Below are positions 17,510 through 26,235 of a DNA stretch of 64,000 bases, one piece after another. The stretch spans positions 1 through 64,000 of the forward strand of contig MUNB01000073.1 of NCBI GenBank assembly GCA_002154345.1, in the 5' to 3' direction. Source of the DNA: Streptomyces griseus. Lineage in GTDB: Bacteria; Actinomycetota; Actinomycetes; Streptomycetales; Streptomycetaceae. The notes under the pieces were generated by a model. That model was not told the origin of the DNA and did no database searches. It saw only the letters and a program-made list of their open reading frames with translations. Position 1 is the first letter of the stretch. Each line of letters begins with the position of its first letter. The position numbers and the translations under genes were made by a program.

Positions 17510-17950
17510 ATGGCCGCCCGGCACCACCTCATCGACCGACCGCCGTCCGCGGTGTGGACCGTGCTCGAAAACGAACAGCTGTACGGGAAGTGGGTCGTGG
17601 GCACGTCCGGGTCCCGCAGGGAGCAGGGCGACTGGCCCGAGGTCGGCTCGTCGATCACGTATCGCGTGGCGCTCGGGCCGAAGGAGTTCACCGGCCGGAC
17701 CGTCGTCCGGCTCGTCGACAAGCCGCGAGCGCTGGAGCTGGAGGCCGAGGCGGGCCCGCTGGGGTCGGCCCGGATCGCCCTGGACATCCGGCCGTGGGGC
17801 GACCGGACCCTGGTGATCGTGGACGAGCACCCTCTGCGGGGCCTCGGCGGCACGCTCCACAACGTGCTGCTGGACTCGGTGATCCAGATCCGCCACCGCA
17901 CCATGCTGGCGCGCCTCGCCCGGCTGGTCGAACACCGGACGGACTCCTGA
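17510..17950 (+). CDS. SRPBCC/polyketide cyclase-like protein
   Basis: 146 residues with the START/Bet v1 helix-grip fold: N-terminal PPSAVWTVLENEQLYGKWV, strands around VGSSITYRVALG, and the long C-terminal helix (LLDSVIQIRHRTMLARLARL). The family binds hydrophobic ligands in a cavity. No catalytic residues are recognisable, so ligand binding or transport is as likely as catalysis. GAGGAG lies before the ATG. It is divergent from the methyltransferase operon. Confidence 0.85.
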   Translation: MAARHHLIDRPPSAVWTVLENEQLYGKWVVGTSGSRREQGDWPEVGSSITYRVALGPKEFTGRTVVRLVDKPRALELEAEAGPLGSARIALDIRPWGDRTLVIVDEHPLRGLGGTLHNVLLDSVIQIRHRTMLARLARLVEHRTDS

Positions 17951-18086
17951 CCCGGCCTCGAAGCCGGGTCCGGTCCCCCCGGCCAGCACGGTCTGCACCA
18001 GGGTGCGGCGGGCGCACCGCTCCTGGGACAATGCCGGTAGGCAGGCGACCGCACACCCGCGCGGACCGAGACATCAGGGGTCGCAG

Positions 18087-18779
18087 ATGTCCGACACACC
18101 GACTGACTCCGGTGGGGCGCCGGTCCGTGTCTTCCTGCTGGACGACCACGAAGTGGTACGGCGTGGGGTGCGCGATCTGCTGGAGGCGGAGCCGGATCTG
18201 GAGGTGGTCGGCGAGGCCGCCACCGCCGGGCAGGCGCTGGCGCGCGGACCGGCGCTGCGGCCCGATGTCGCCGTGCTCGACGTCCGGCTGTCCGACGGCG
18301 ACGGCGTCACCGTCTGCCGCGAGCTGCGGTCCCGGATGCCGGAGCTGGCCTGTCTGATGCTGACCTCGTTCGACGACGAGGAGGCACTGCTCGACGCGAT
18401 CATGGCCGGAGCGGCCGGTTACGTGCTGAAGCAGATCAACGGCTCGGACCTGGTCTCCGCCGTGCGGACCGTGGCGACGGGCCGGTCGATGCTGGATCCC
18501 GCGACCACGGCGAGGCTCCTGCGGTCGCTGCGGGGCCCGGAGGACGACGGGCCGCCGGAGGACGAGCGGCTCGCGGTGCTGTCCGAGCGGGAGCGTTCGG
18601 TGCTCGATCTCGTCGGCGAGGGGTTCACCAACCGGCAGATCGCCGAGCGGCTGTACCTCTCCGAGAAGACCGTCAAGAACCACATCTCCCGGCTGCTCGG
18701 GAAGCTGGGCGTGGAACGCCGGGTGCAGGCGGCCGTCATCGCGGCGGAGGTACGGGAGCACCGGCAGCGCGAGCAGTGA
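18087..18779 (+). CDS. NarL/DevR-family response regulator
   Basis: 230 residues. Receiver domain (about 13-130) with acidic residues in LLDDHE and phospho-acceptor Asp in VAVLDVRLSDG, Thr in MLTSFD and Lys in YVLKQI. LuxR-type helix-turn-helix (about 165-225) with FTNRQIAERLYLSEKTVKNH. Partner is almost certainly the GAF histidine kinase at 18806-20551, encoded tail-to-tail 26 bases away. Together they resemble DevR/DevS (DosR/DosS), the hypoxia and nitric-oxide system of mycobacteria. ATG at 18087 is chosen since the longer frame upstream is not conserved in appearance. Confidence 0.93.
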   Translation: MSDTPTDSGGAPVRVFLLDDHEVVRRGVRDLLEAEPDLEVVGEAATAGQALARGPALRPDVAVLDVRLSDGDGVTVCRELRSRMPELACLMLTSFDDEEALLDAIMAGAAGYVLKQINGSDLVSAVRTVATGRSMLDPATTARLLRSLRGPEDDGPPEDERLAVLSERERSVLDLVGEGFTNRQIAERLYLSEKTVKNHISRLLGKLGVERRVQAAVIAAEVREHRQREQ

Positions 18780-18805
18780 GCCGGCGGCGCGTGTGGACCG
18801 CCCGT

Positions 18806-20551
18806 TCAGCCGTGCCCGGGAAGCGACGGGATCCGCCACTCCAGCACGGTGCCGTTGCCGGGGCGCGGCTCGGCGCGGACGGAGAGGGTGCCGCCCAGGC
18901 TCTCGGCCCGTTCGGCGAGGTTCCGCAGGCCGCCGCGCCGGCCGTCGGTCGGGAGGCCGGGCGGGAGGCCGATGCCGTCGTCGGTCACCGTCACCACGAG
19001 CACCCCTTCGTCGGCGGTGACCGAGACCTCCGCCCGGTTCGCCGCCGCGTGCCGGGCGACGTTGCTCAGGGCCTCTCCGATGACCGCGATCACATGGTCG
19101 GCCACCGCGCGCGGCACATCCGTGTCGATCAGCCCCTCCATCCGGAGCGCCGGGCTGAACCCCAGGGCGGGCGCCGCGTCGTCCATCGCCTGGACGACCC
19201 GGGTCCGGAGCGTCGGAGCCCTTTTGGAACTCCCGTGTTCCCGCAGGCCGAAGATGGTGGATCGGATGATCTTGATGGTGGAGTCGAGGTCGTCGATCGC
19301 CCGGCCCAGCCGCTCGGCCGCCCCCGGATGCTCGACCAGCGGGCGGGCGCTCTGCAGGGTCATCCCGGTGGCGAACAGCCGCTGGACCGCCAGGTCGTGC
19401 AGGTCGCGGGCGATCCGGTCGCGGTCCTCCAGGAGGCTCATCTGCTCGGCGTCCCGGCGGCGGTCGGCCAGTTCGAGGGCGAGGGCGGCCTGGTCGGCGA
19501 AGCCCGGCAGAGCGGCGATCTCCGCGTCCATGAACATCGGTCCGCCTTCGAGCCGGGCGAGGATCAGGACTCCGCTCAGCTTCTCCTGGGTGCCCACCGT
19601 GACGGCCACCACCGGACCGAACCCCTTCCACCTGTCCGGCAGCACGGTGACCCTCGGGTCGTCGGCGACGTCCGGCACCGTGACGAGCCCGTCCTGCGCC
19701 AGGGCCAGGGCGGCGAGCGTGCCCCGGCTGCTCGGCAGCACCATGCCGCCGTGCGCGTCGGCCCGCTCGCCCAGGGCGAGCGAACCGGTCAGCTCGCCGT
19801 CCGGCCCGAGGCGGTAGAAGACCCCGAGGTCGGCCCCGGCGATGTCGACGGCCTGCTCCAGCATCCCGTGGAGCACCTCCGGCTCGGTGGAGCCGGACAG
19901 CAGCGCGCTGGTGACGTCCGAGCTCGCGGCGAGCCAGCGCTCCTTGAGCCGTGCCTCCTCGTAGAGGCGGGCGTTCTCGATGGCGATGCCGGCCGCGACC
20001 GCCAGGGTCGAGACGACGGCCTCGTCCTCCGCGTCGAAGTCGGCCGAACCGCGCTTCTCGGTGAGGTAGAGGTTGCCGAACACCTCGTCGCGTACCCGGA
20101 TCGGCACGCCGAGGAAGGAGTGCATCGGCGGATGGTCGGGCGGGAAGCCGTACGAGGCCGGATGGTCCGCGAGCTCGGAGAGCCGCAGGGGCTCGGGGTG
20201 CCGGATCAGCTCGCCGAGCAGGCCGTGCCCGGAGGGGAGGTCGCCGATCCGCGCGCGCACCTCGTCGCTGATGCCGATGGGGAGGAACTGGGCGAGTTTC
20301 CGGTCGTCGCCCACCACGCCCAGCGCACCGTACTCGGCGTCGACCAGCGCGACGGCGGACTCGACGATCCCGCGCAGCACCTGCGGCAGATCCAGCTCCC
20401 GCCCCACGGAGACGACCGCGTCGAGCAGGCCGTTCAGCCGGTCCCGGGTACCTCTGAGTTCGTCGATACGGCCCTGGATCTCGTCGAGCAGCTCATCGAG
20501 CCGCAGTCGCGGGAGCCGGGCCACGTGGGTCTCGTCGCCGTCCACGCCCAT
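18806..20551 (-). CDS. DevS-like GAF sensor histidine kinase
   Basis: 581 residues with no membrane segment. Two GAF domains (about 45-190 and 215-365), then the HisKA_3 dimerisation helix with the phospho-His in IARDLHDLAVQRLFATG, and HATPase_c with the N box GEALSNVARHA and G box DDGIGLP. In DevS/DosS the first GAF binds haem and senses oxygen, NO or CO; a suitable proximal His cannot be assigned from sequence alone. ATG at 20551 has GGAGG six bases upstream; the GTG two codons earlier overlaps that site. It faces the response regulator tail-to-tail. Confidence 0.92.
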   Translation of the reverse strand: MGVDGDETHVARLPRLRLDELLDEIQGRIDELRGTRDRLNGLLDAVVSVGRELDLPQVLRGIVESAVALVDAEYGALGVVGDDRKLAQFLPIGISDEVRARIGDLPSGHGLLGELIRHPEPLRLSELADHPASYGFPPDHPPMHSFLGVPIRVRDEVFGNLYLTEKRGSADFDAEDEAVVSTLAVAAGIAIENARLYEEARLKERWLAASSDVTSALLSGSTEPEVLHGMLEQAVDIAGADLGVFYRLGPDGELTGSLALGERADAHGGMVLPSSRGTLAALALAQDGLVTVPDVADDPRVTVLPDRWKGFGPVVAVTVGTQEKLSGVLILARLEGGPMFMDAEIAALPGFADQAALALELADRRRDAEQMSLLEDRDRIARDLHDLAVQRLFATGMTLQSARPLVEHPGAAERLGRAIDDLDSTIKIIRSTIFGLREHGSSKRAPTLRTRVVQAMDDAAPALGFSPALRMEGLIDTDVPRAVADHVIAVIGEALSNVARHAAANRAEVSVTADEGVLVVTVTDDGIGLPPGLPTDGRRGGLRNLAERAESLGGTLSVRAEPRPGNGTVLEWRIPSLPGHG

Positions 20552-20720
20552 GGGCACCTCCGACGGCCGGAAGGAGACGAGGAGCGCTCACCGACCGCTC
20601 TCCCAACGTATCCCGCGCACTCCGTCGCCTCATGTCGGGAAGCGCGTGATGAGGGGGCGCGGGGCGGGTACGGAGCAGGTAGAGAGCGGTACCGCTGACC
20701 TCTCGCAGACAGGACACGCC

Positions 20721-21716
20721 ATGCTCACGCAGGAACAACAACAGCTCACGGCGGTGGTGACGTCGCTGGTCGAGGACGCCGTCGCCGCGCCGTCCATGCA
20801 CAACGCCCAGCCCTGGAGATTCGTCCACCACGCGGGCTCCGGGCTGCTCTCCCTGTACGGCGATCCGGAACGCACACTGCCGGTCGGTGACCCGGACCGG
20901 CGAGGTCTGCATCTGGGGTGCGGCGCGGCGCTGCTCAATCTGCGCGTGTCCGCCGCGCTGCACGGGTGGACCGCCGACGCCGAGCTGCTTCCCGATCCCT
21001 CGGACCACCTGCGTCTCGCCGACGTCCGGCTGACGGAGTCCGGGACCACGGACACCGTGCTGGCCGACCTCCATCCCGCGATCGCGCGACGGCACACCAG
21101 CCGTTTCCCGTTCTCCGACGAGCCGATCCCGCCGGAGCTGTTCGACGAGCTGTGCGCGGCGGCCCTCCTGGAGGGCTGCCGGCTGATCCTGCCCGGCACC
21201 TGGCACCGGGACGCCGTGCTGGACCTCGTCCACGACGCGGAGCTCCTGGAGTCCGCCAGCGCGGCCATGCGCGCCGAGATCGCCGACTGGACGCGCACCG
21301 GCAGGACCGGCGAGGGCCCCGCCGACGACGGCATCCCGTCCTCCGCCTTCGGCCCGCGCCAGTACGGTGTGACGGCCCCCGCCCGGGACTTCGACACCCC
21401 CCGCACCGTGCCGGACCGCACGGCGGCCACGTTCGAGGAGCGGCCGCAGATCGCGCTCCTCGGCACGGCGACGGACACCCCGGCGGACTGGCTGCGGGCA
21501 GGGCAGGCGATGCAGCGCGTGCTTCTGGAGGCCACGCTCGACGGTCTCTCGACCTCGCTGATGTCGCAGCCGCTCGAATGGCCCGAACTCCGCCCCCTCA
21601 CCCGTGATCCCGGCTCCACGTCGGGCTTCGTGCACATGGTGCTGCGGCTCGGCTACGGCCCCTCGGGAACGGCCACCCCGCGCCGGCCGGTCGCCGACGT
21701 CCTCACCGTCGTATGA
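20721..21716 (+). CDS. Acg-family nitroreductase-like protein
   Basis: 331 residues with two nitroreductase half-domains. N-terminal AAPSMHNAQPWRF and central ARRHTSRFPFSDEPIP are typical of Acg (Rv2032) and its relatives, members of the DosR dormancy regulon. Acg proteins bind FMN but have a covered active site and may sequester the flavin rather than reduce nitro groups. The ATG at 20721 is the first start after a perfect 12-base palindrome AGCGGTACCGCT (20685-20696) and a GGGTAC element at 20666-20671 resembling a SigB-type -10 box. Divergent from the sensor kinase. Confidence 0.88.
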   Translation: MLTQEQQQLTAVVTSLVEDAVAAPSMHNAQPWRFVHHAGSGLLSLYGDPERTLPVGDPDRRGLHLGCGAALLNLRVSAALHGWTADAELLPDPSDHLRLADVRLTESGTTDTVLADLHPAIARRHTSRFPFSDEPIPPELFDELCAAALLEGCRLILPGTWHRDAVLDLVHDAELLESASAAMRAEIADWTRTGRTGEGPADDGIPSSAFGPRQYGVTAPARDFDTPRTVPDRTAATFEERPQIALLGTATDTPADWLRAGQAMQRVLLEATLDGLSTSLMSQPLEWPELRPLTRDPGSTSGFVHMVLRLGYGPSGTATPRRPVADVLTVV

Positions 21717-21809
21717 GCCGGTGCCCCACCGTCGTGCGGCCGGCGCTCACCGTCGTACGACACCCGGGGCCGTGCCGCGTGCCGTCCCGTACGCCGGTGG
21801 GACGCCGGC

Positions 21810-22736
21810 TCACGAGGCGTCCGCCGCCTCCGACGTCCCGGCGGCCTCATCGGCGTAACCGGGCGGAATGATCTCGACGGGGCAGTTCCCGTGGTGCAGC
21901 ATCGCGTGAGCGACCCGTCCCAGCGCCGGACCGGCTCCCAGCACCCGCCGCTTGCTGCCCATCACCATCAGATCGGTGTGGACCGAGGCCTCGACGAGCA
22001 TGCCGGGGACGCTGGTGCCCGTCTCGACGTGATGGACGAGCGGGAGGTCCGGGTAGAGCTGGGAGAGGCGTTCGGCCACGGCCGCGACCTCGTGCACCTT
22101 CTCGTCGGCGATGTCCCCGAGGCTGTCGAGCATGGTGGTGACACCGCCGACGTGCGCGAGGACGTTGTAGACGCTCAGCAGCCGCAGTGACGCCTTTCGG
22201 GCCTGTGCCTCGGCGGCGGCGATCCGCAGCCAGTCGAGATCCGACGCGCCGTGCACGGCGGCGGTGACCACGCCGGTTCCGGGCCGGTCGGCCGCGCCGC
22301 GTACCACGATCACCGGGACCTCGGTCCGCGCGGCCACCCCCAGCCCGACGGATCCGAGCATCAGGGAGCCGAAGCCGCCCAGGCCCCTGTTGCCCACGAC
22401 GATCGTGCCGCGTTCCCCGGCCGCGGCGTGCAGCCCGGCCACCGGCCCCTGGCGGCTGAGTTCCGTCGTCACGACCAGGCCGGGCCGGCTCTCCCGCACC
22501 GCGGCCGCGGTCTCGGCGAGCAGTTTCCGCCCCGCCTCCCGTACGGCCTGGATGGTGTCGGCCGAGGAGTGGAACACCCGCCGGTCGCTGTCGGACGCGT
22601 GGACGATGTGCAGCGGGCCCCCGCGGTGGTCCGCCTCGGCCGCGGCCCACAGCGCGGCCTCTCGTGCCGGTGTGGACGCGTCCACTCCGACCACGACGGC
22701 GCCGAGTTCCGGGCGCCCGGGAATGTCGCTGGTCAT
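21810..22736 (-). CDS. universal stress protein, two UspA domains
   Basis: 308 residues made of two UspA repeats. Domain 1 has the ATP-binding pattern G-x2-G-x9-GS in VGNRGLGGFGSLMLGSVG; domain 2 has GSKRRVLGAGPALGRVAHAML. It lies in the cytoplasm and probably binds ATP. Divergent from a second two-domain Usp (22918-23889), with a shared intergenic region of 181 bases that holds a GGGCC/GGCCC inverted repeat. Tandem Usp genes near DevR-type regulators are typical of the dormancy regulon. ATG at 22736; the long frame upstream is antisense to the neighbour. Confidence 0.92.
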   Translation of the reverse strand: MTSDIPGRPELGAVVVGVDASTPAREAALWAAAEADHRGGPLHIVHASDSDRRVFHSSADTIQAVREAGRKLLAETAAAVRESRPGLVVTTELSRQGPVAGLHAAAGERGTIVVGNRGLGGFGSLMLGSVGLGVAARTEVPVIVVRGAADRPGTGVVTAAVHGASDLDWLRIAAAEAQARKASLRLLSVYNVLAHVGGVTTMLDSLGDIADEKVHEVAAVAERLSQLYPDLPLVHHVETGTSVPGMLVEASVHTDLMVMGSKRRVLGAGPALGRVAHAMLHHGNCPVEIIPPGYADEAAGTSEAADAS

Positions 22737-22805
22737 GACGGCTCCTCGCGCAGGGTCGGGAGAGTGACACCTCCACCGTCGCACCGGTCGGCGGGCGGCG
22801 GGCAT

Positions 22806-22819
22806 GGGCCTTTCGGCCC
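22806..22819. promoter_or_regulatory. possible DevR/OsdR-type box between the two usp genes
   Basis: GGGCC-TTTC-GGCCC, an inverted repeat with perfect 5-base arms, followed at 22827-22841 by AGCCCTGTCGGCCCT, a looser copy. Streptomyces OsdR (a DevR homologue) is, as I recall, associated with GGGCC/GGCCC palindromes. In GC-rich DNA such short arms also arise by chance. Confidence 0.3.
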
Positions 22820-22917
22820 CGATCGAGCCCTGTCGGCCCTCCCCCGGCGGGCCCGGCGGGCAGGAGGCTGGAGACGTGGTTCCGCACCGGGACCCGGCAC
22901 GCCGAGGAGGCCCCGTC

Positions 22918-23889
22918 ATGAACCGCCACGTCACCGTCGGCCTGGACGACTCCACCGAAAGCCACGCGGCAGCGGCCTGGGCCGCCCGTGAAGCAGCGTC
23001 GCAGGACGTCGCACTGCGTGTGGTGCACGTGGAGGAGTGGCCGATCACCCCGGAGATCCCGCTGACTCTCACCGAGGCGCTGGTCGAGCGGTACGAGACC
23101 CTGCTGCGCGAGGCGGCGGAACGGGCCCGCCGTGACCATCCGGGCCTCGACGTCACGACGGAGATGGTGCACGGACGGGCCGGGGCCGAACTGACCAGGG
23201 CCGCGGACGAGGCCGAGGTGATGGCGCTGGGCTCACGCGGGCTCGGCGGGTTCGTCGGCTTCCTGGTCGGCTCGGTCTCGCTCGCGGTCGTCGCCACGTC
23301 GACACGGCCGGTGGTGCTCGTACGGGCGGAGCGGCCCGGTGCGGAGGCGGGCGCCACGGAATCCGGGGCGGCGGCCGGGGGTGCCGGTGCCGCCGGTGCC
23401 GCCGGTGCCGCCGGTGCCGCCGAGCAGGCTTCCGCGGGCGCGGAGGACGCCGCCGCCGTGGGCTCGCCGCCGGATGTGGTCCTCGGCCTCGACATCGCGC
23501 ACCCGAGCGACCCGCTGCTGGATTTCGCCTTCGGTACGGCCGCCCGCCGGAACCTGCCGCTCCGGGTCGTGCACAGCTGGTCCCCGCCCGCCTCCTACGG
23601 GTACGCGGCGATCCTGGATCCGGAGATCGGCACCGGGCTCGGCCGGCGGGCCGCCGAAGGGCTGACGGAGCTGCTCCGCCCCTGGCGGTCGCGGTTCCCG
23701 GAGGTCCGGGTCGTGGAGAAGGTGGTCGTCGGTCCGGCCGCCCGCGAGCTCGTCCACGCCTCCCGTGGCGCGGAGCTGCTCGTCGTCGGACGGCGCGGCA
23801 GGCGGCCCGCGCTGCCGCACCTCGGGCACGTCGCCCACGCCGTGATCCATCACAGCAGCGCGCCGGTGGCCGTCGTCCCGCTCGCCTGA
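22918..23889 (+). CDS. universal stress protein, two UspA domains with Ala/Gly linker
   Basis: 323 residues, two UspA domains joined by a low-complexity Ala/Gly/Glu linker of about 45 residues (roughly 140-185). Domain 1 has LGSRGLGGFVGFLVGSVS, a good ATP-binding motif; in domain 2 it is degenerate (VVGRRGRRPALPHLGHVAH), so only one site may bind ATP. GAGGAGG before ATG at 22918 fixes the start. The linker carries a four-copy 9-base DNA repeat. Likely co-regulated with the divergent Usp. Confidence 0.92.
   Translation: MNRHVTVGLDDSTESHAAAAWAAREAASQDVALRVVHVEEWPITPEIPLTLTEALVERYETLLREAAERARRDHPGLDVTTEMVHGRAGAELTRAADEAEVMALGSRGLGGFVGFLVGSVSLAVVATSTRPVVLVRAERPGAEAGATESGAAAGGAGAAGAAGAAGAAEQASAGAEDAAAVGSPPDVVLGLDIAHPSDPLLDFAFGTAARRNLPLRVVHSWSPPASYGYAAILDPEIGTGLGRRAAEGLTELLRPWRSRFPEVRVVEKVVVGPAARELVHASRGAELLVVGRRGRRPALPHLGHVAHAVIHHSSAPVAVVPLA
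23386..23421 (+). repeat. four copies of GGTGCCGCC inside usp linker
   Basis: Four exact 9-base units at 23386, 23395, 23404 and 23413, coding for repeated Gly-Ala-Ala. It marks a length-variable linker rather than a functional DNA element. Confidence 0.8.
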
Positions 23890-23914
23890 GCGCCTCCGGC
23901 CGGGCCCGCGCGGT

Positions 23915-24592
23915 TCAGCCGTCGTCGCCCGGAGCGTCCGGCACGATGATCTTCCGTCCGGTGATCCGCCGCGGCGCGAGCGTCATGACGTGTTCGCGCT
24001 CCTCCCCCGCCCACGGTGTCGCGTACGCCGCCTCTCTGAGCCGGCGCGCCGCCTCCTCGTCCGTCACGGCCCGCACGGGTCCGACCAGGAGCACGCTCCA
24101 CCCCTTGCTGAAGGCGTCGTCGATGTGGTCGGCCTCGAAGGCGATCTCGGTGTCGGCGGCGGTGGCGAGCGGTGAGTCCTCGCCGGTGCTGAACATGACC
24201 TCGCCGTCGAGCACCTGGTAGTTCACCGGCAGCACGACCGGACCGTCACCGTGGGTCAAAGCCACCCGTCCCACGCCGTGGTCGCCCAGCAGCGTCCAGC
24301 ACATCGATTCCTCCAGTTCGACCATCCGGGCCCTGCGGGCGCCTCGGCCGATGCCCGGCGGGAGGTCGGCGGTGCCGCCCCACAGTTCCTGGACGGTGGT
24401 CTCCAGCGCGTCGGCCAGCCGGAGCAGGAAGCCGATGCCGGGCGTGGCCGGCTGCTCCTCCACGTACTCGATGTAGCCGGGCGCGGCGCCTGCCCGCAGA
24501 GCCACGTCCTGCCGGGACAGACCGAGCTGCAGGCGGCGGGCCGCGATGCGCCGGCCCAGGTCCCCTCTCGCCGGATGCGGTGATGAGGGCAT
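23915..24592 (-). CDS. XRE helix-turn-helix / PPOX-like flavin-binding fusion protein
   Basis: 225 residues. Residues about 10-70 are a Cro/CI-type helix-turn-helix (IAARRLQLGLSRQDVALRAG), followed from about 90 by a pyridoxamine-5-phosphate-oxidase-like split-barrel (GRVALTHGDGPVVLPVNYQV, SPLATAADTEIAFEAD, SKGWSVLLVGPVRAV). The barrel resembles the FMN/F420-binding proteins of the DosR regulon. The fusion suggests a flavin- or redox-sensing DNA-binding protein. AAGGAG seven bases before ATG at 24592 sets the start. Upstream, GTCGTACGGC occurs twice in tandem (24630-24650), a possible autoregulatory site. Confidence 0.88.
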   Translation of the reverse strand: MPSSPHPARGDLGRRIAARRLQLGLSRQDVALRAGAAPGYIEYVEEQPATPGIGFLLRLADALETTVQELWGGTADLPPGIGRGARRARMVELEESMCWTLLGDHGVGRVALTHGDGPVVLPVNYQVLDGEVMFSTGEDSPLATAADTEIAFEADHIDDAFSKGWSVLLVGPVRAVTDEEAARRLREAAYATPWAGEEREHVMTLAPRRITGRKIIVPDAPGDDG

Positions 24593-24717
24593 CGCGGGCT
24601 CCTTACTCGTCGGGTCGCTCGTGGGCGCGGTCGTACGGCTGTCGTACGGCCGCCACACGGCTCACGCTAGCCAGGGCCGGGAGGAGCCGCAGCCCGGAAC
24701 GGAACCACCGCCGTCCG

Positions 24718-26121
24718 TCACCCGCCGGGGTCGGGGCGCGGCACCCGGCTCGGGTCGATGAGCGTGAGGGTGGTGAGTACGGCGACGGCCGCGAGCGCCG
24801 CTGACACGCCCAGTACGGCCCGGGCCCCTTCGGTGACCGCCTCGGCGCCGTGGCCGCCGTGGAGGGCGAAGACGGCGCCGAGCGCCGCGGTGCCGACACC
24901 GGCGCCGAGGGAGGCGAGGGTGGAGACGGTCCCGGCGACCATGCCGACGCGTTCGGGAGCCGTGACGCGTACGGCGACGGCCATGACCGGGGCACCGGCG
25001 ATCCCGCCACCCGCTCCCCAGGCGAGCAGCGGCAGGAGGAGCGCCCACCACGGGGTGTCGGGGGTGATCAGCAACGCCAGGGCGGCGAAGCCGATGCCCT
25101 TGAGCGCGTAACCGGCACCGATCACCGGGCCGGGCGCCCGGTCGCCGATCAGCTTGGAGCCGACCATGCCCATGACGATCTGGGCGAGGAAGATCGGGGT
25201 CATCAGCAGGCCCGCCCGGGTCGGGCTCAGGCCGAGGCCGTCGGAGAAGTACAGCACGAGGTAGACGGATCCCCCGATGGTCAGGACGCGGGAGAGGAGG
25301 ACGGCCAGCATCGCGCCGGAGAACGCGGGCCGGCCGAACATCCGCAGCTCCAGCGTCGGCGCGGGCACCCGGAGCTGGACGAGCAGGAAGGCCATGAGCG
25401 CCAGGCAGGCGGTGAGCAGCACCGCGGTGTCCTGCCGGGACCAGGGCGTATCACCGGGGCGGAGCATCAGCAGCGTCGCCGTGCCGAGGCCGAGCATCAG
25501 CAGCAGGCTGCCGAGCCAGTCCGTCCGGCCCGCTCCCCCGGTCCCCGGAGTACGGGGCAGTACGCGTACGGCCAGCAGCCATGCGGCCGCGCCGAGCGGC
25601 AGGTTGACCGCGAAGACCGCACGCCAGCCGAAGGTCTCGGCCAGGACCCCGCCGAAGACCGGGGCGAGCAGGCCCGCCGCGGTCGCGAACGAGCCCCAGG
25701 CGCCGATGGCGAGGTTCCGTTCCTCGCCGGAATAGCGGTCGGAGAGCAGCGGGATGCCGTTCACCATGATCGCGGCGGCTCCGGCACCCTGGACCACGCG
25801 GGCGATGTCGAGCAGGAGCAGATCCGGTGCCACGGTCGCGCCCAGTGAGGCAAGGGTGAACACGGCGATCCCGGCGAGGAACAGAGTCCGTCGGCCCCAC
25901 CGGTCCGACAGGCTTCCGACGACCTGGGTGAGCGCGCCCATGGCGACCATGTACGTCACGACCACGGACTCCGCCGAGGCTCCGTCCCCCACGTCGGCGC
26001 TGATCAGCGGGAGGCCGATGGCCACGATCGTCAGGTCCACGACCACCAGTCCGGTGGACGCCATCACGAGCACCAGGACCCCGCTCAGCGACGGAAGGCG
26101 GCGGGACTTCTGAGCCGGCAT
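24718..26121 (-). CDS. MFS transporter, DHA2-like drug exporter
   Basis: 467 residues with about 12-14 hydrophobic segments. Motif A is GSLSDRWGRRTLFLAG between helices 2 and 3; motif C-like glycine-rich stretch in helix 5 (GLLAPVFGGVLAETFGWR). The N-terminal region (LVVVDLTIVAIGLPLI) has the D-x-T/I-V-x-A-L-P signature of proton-driven drug exporters of the EmrB/QacA type. ATG at 26121 has GGAGG upstream. Divergent from a TetR regulator, a standard pump/repressor arrangement. Substrate unknown. Confidence 0.9.
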   Translation of the reverse strand: MPAQKSRRLPSLSGVLVLVMASTGLVVVDLTIVAIGLPLISADVGDGASAESVVVTYMVAMGALTQVVGSLSDRWGRRTLFLAGIAVFTLASLGATVAPDLLLLDIARVVQGAGAAAIMVNGIPLLSDRYSGEERNLAIGAWGSFATAAGLLAPVFGGVLAETFGWRAVFAVNLPLGAAAWLLAVRVLPRTPGTGGAGRTDWLGSLLLMLGLGTATLLMLRPGDTPWSRQDTAVLLTACLALMAFLLVQLRVPAPTLELRMFGRPAFSGAMLAVLLSRVLTIGGSVYLVLYFSDGLGLSPTRAGLLMTPIFLAQIVMGMVGSKLIGDRAPGPVIGAGYALKGIGFAALALLITPDTPWWALLLPLLAWGAGGGIAGAPVMAVAVRVTAPERVGMVAGTVSTLASLGAGVGTAALGAVFALHGGHGAEAVTEGARAVLGVSAALAAVAVLTTLTLIDPSRVPRPDPGG

Positions 26122-26186
26122 ACGGGAATCGACCTCCGGGCGTCGAGGCGGCGTTGGGGTACGGAGGGCAACCCTGGCTCCATCCA

Positions 26187-26215
26187 CCCTTAAAGTCAAC
26201 ATGCGTGAAGTTCAA
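26187..26215 (-). promoter_or_regulatory. promoter of the MFS gene, overlapping likely TetR operator
   Basis: On the minus strand TTGAAC (26210-26215), 17-base spacer, TAAGGG (26187-26192). The stretch is markedly AT-rich and contains AAGTCAA and AAGTTCAA as spaced near-repeats, and an imperfect inverted repeat. It lies 21 bases upstream of the tetR start, so TetR binding here would control both genes. Confidence 0.4.
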
Positions 26216-26235
26216 GCGGCCCGTACGCTGTCGCC

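Noticed and set aside
21717..21809. CACCGTCGT repeated three times (about 21704-21760)
   Set aside because: The copies run from the end of the nitroreductase gene into the gap with irregular spacing. No palindrome or promoter fits, so it looks like drift after a short duplication.
23386..23421. Tandem repeat as a regulatory or mobile element
   Set aside because: It is in frame inside the usp gene and codes for an Ala/Gly linker.
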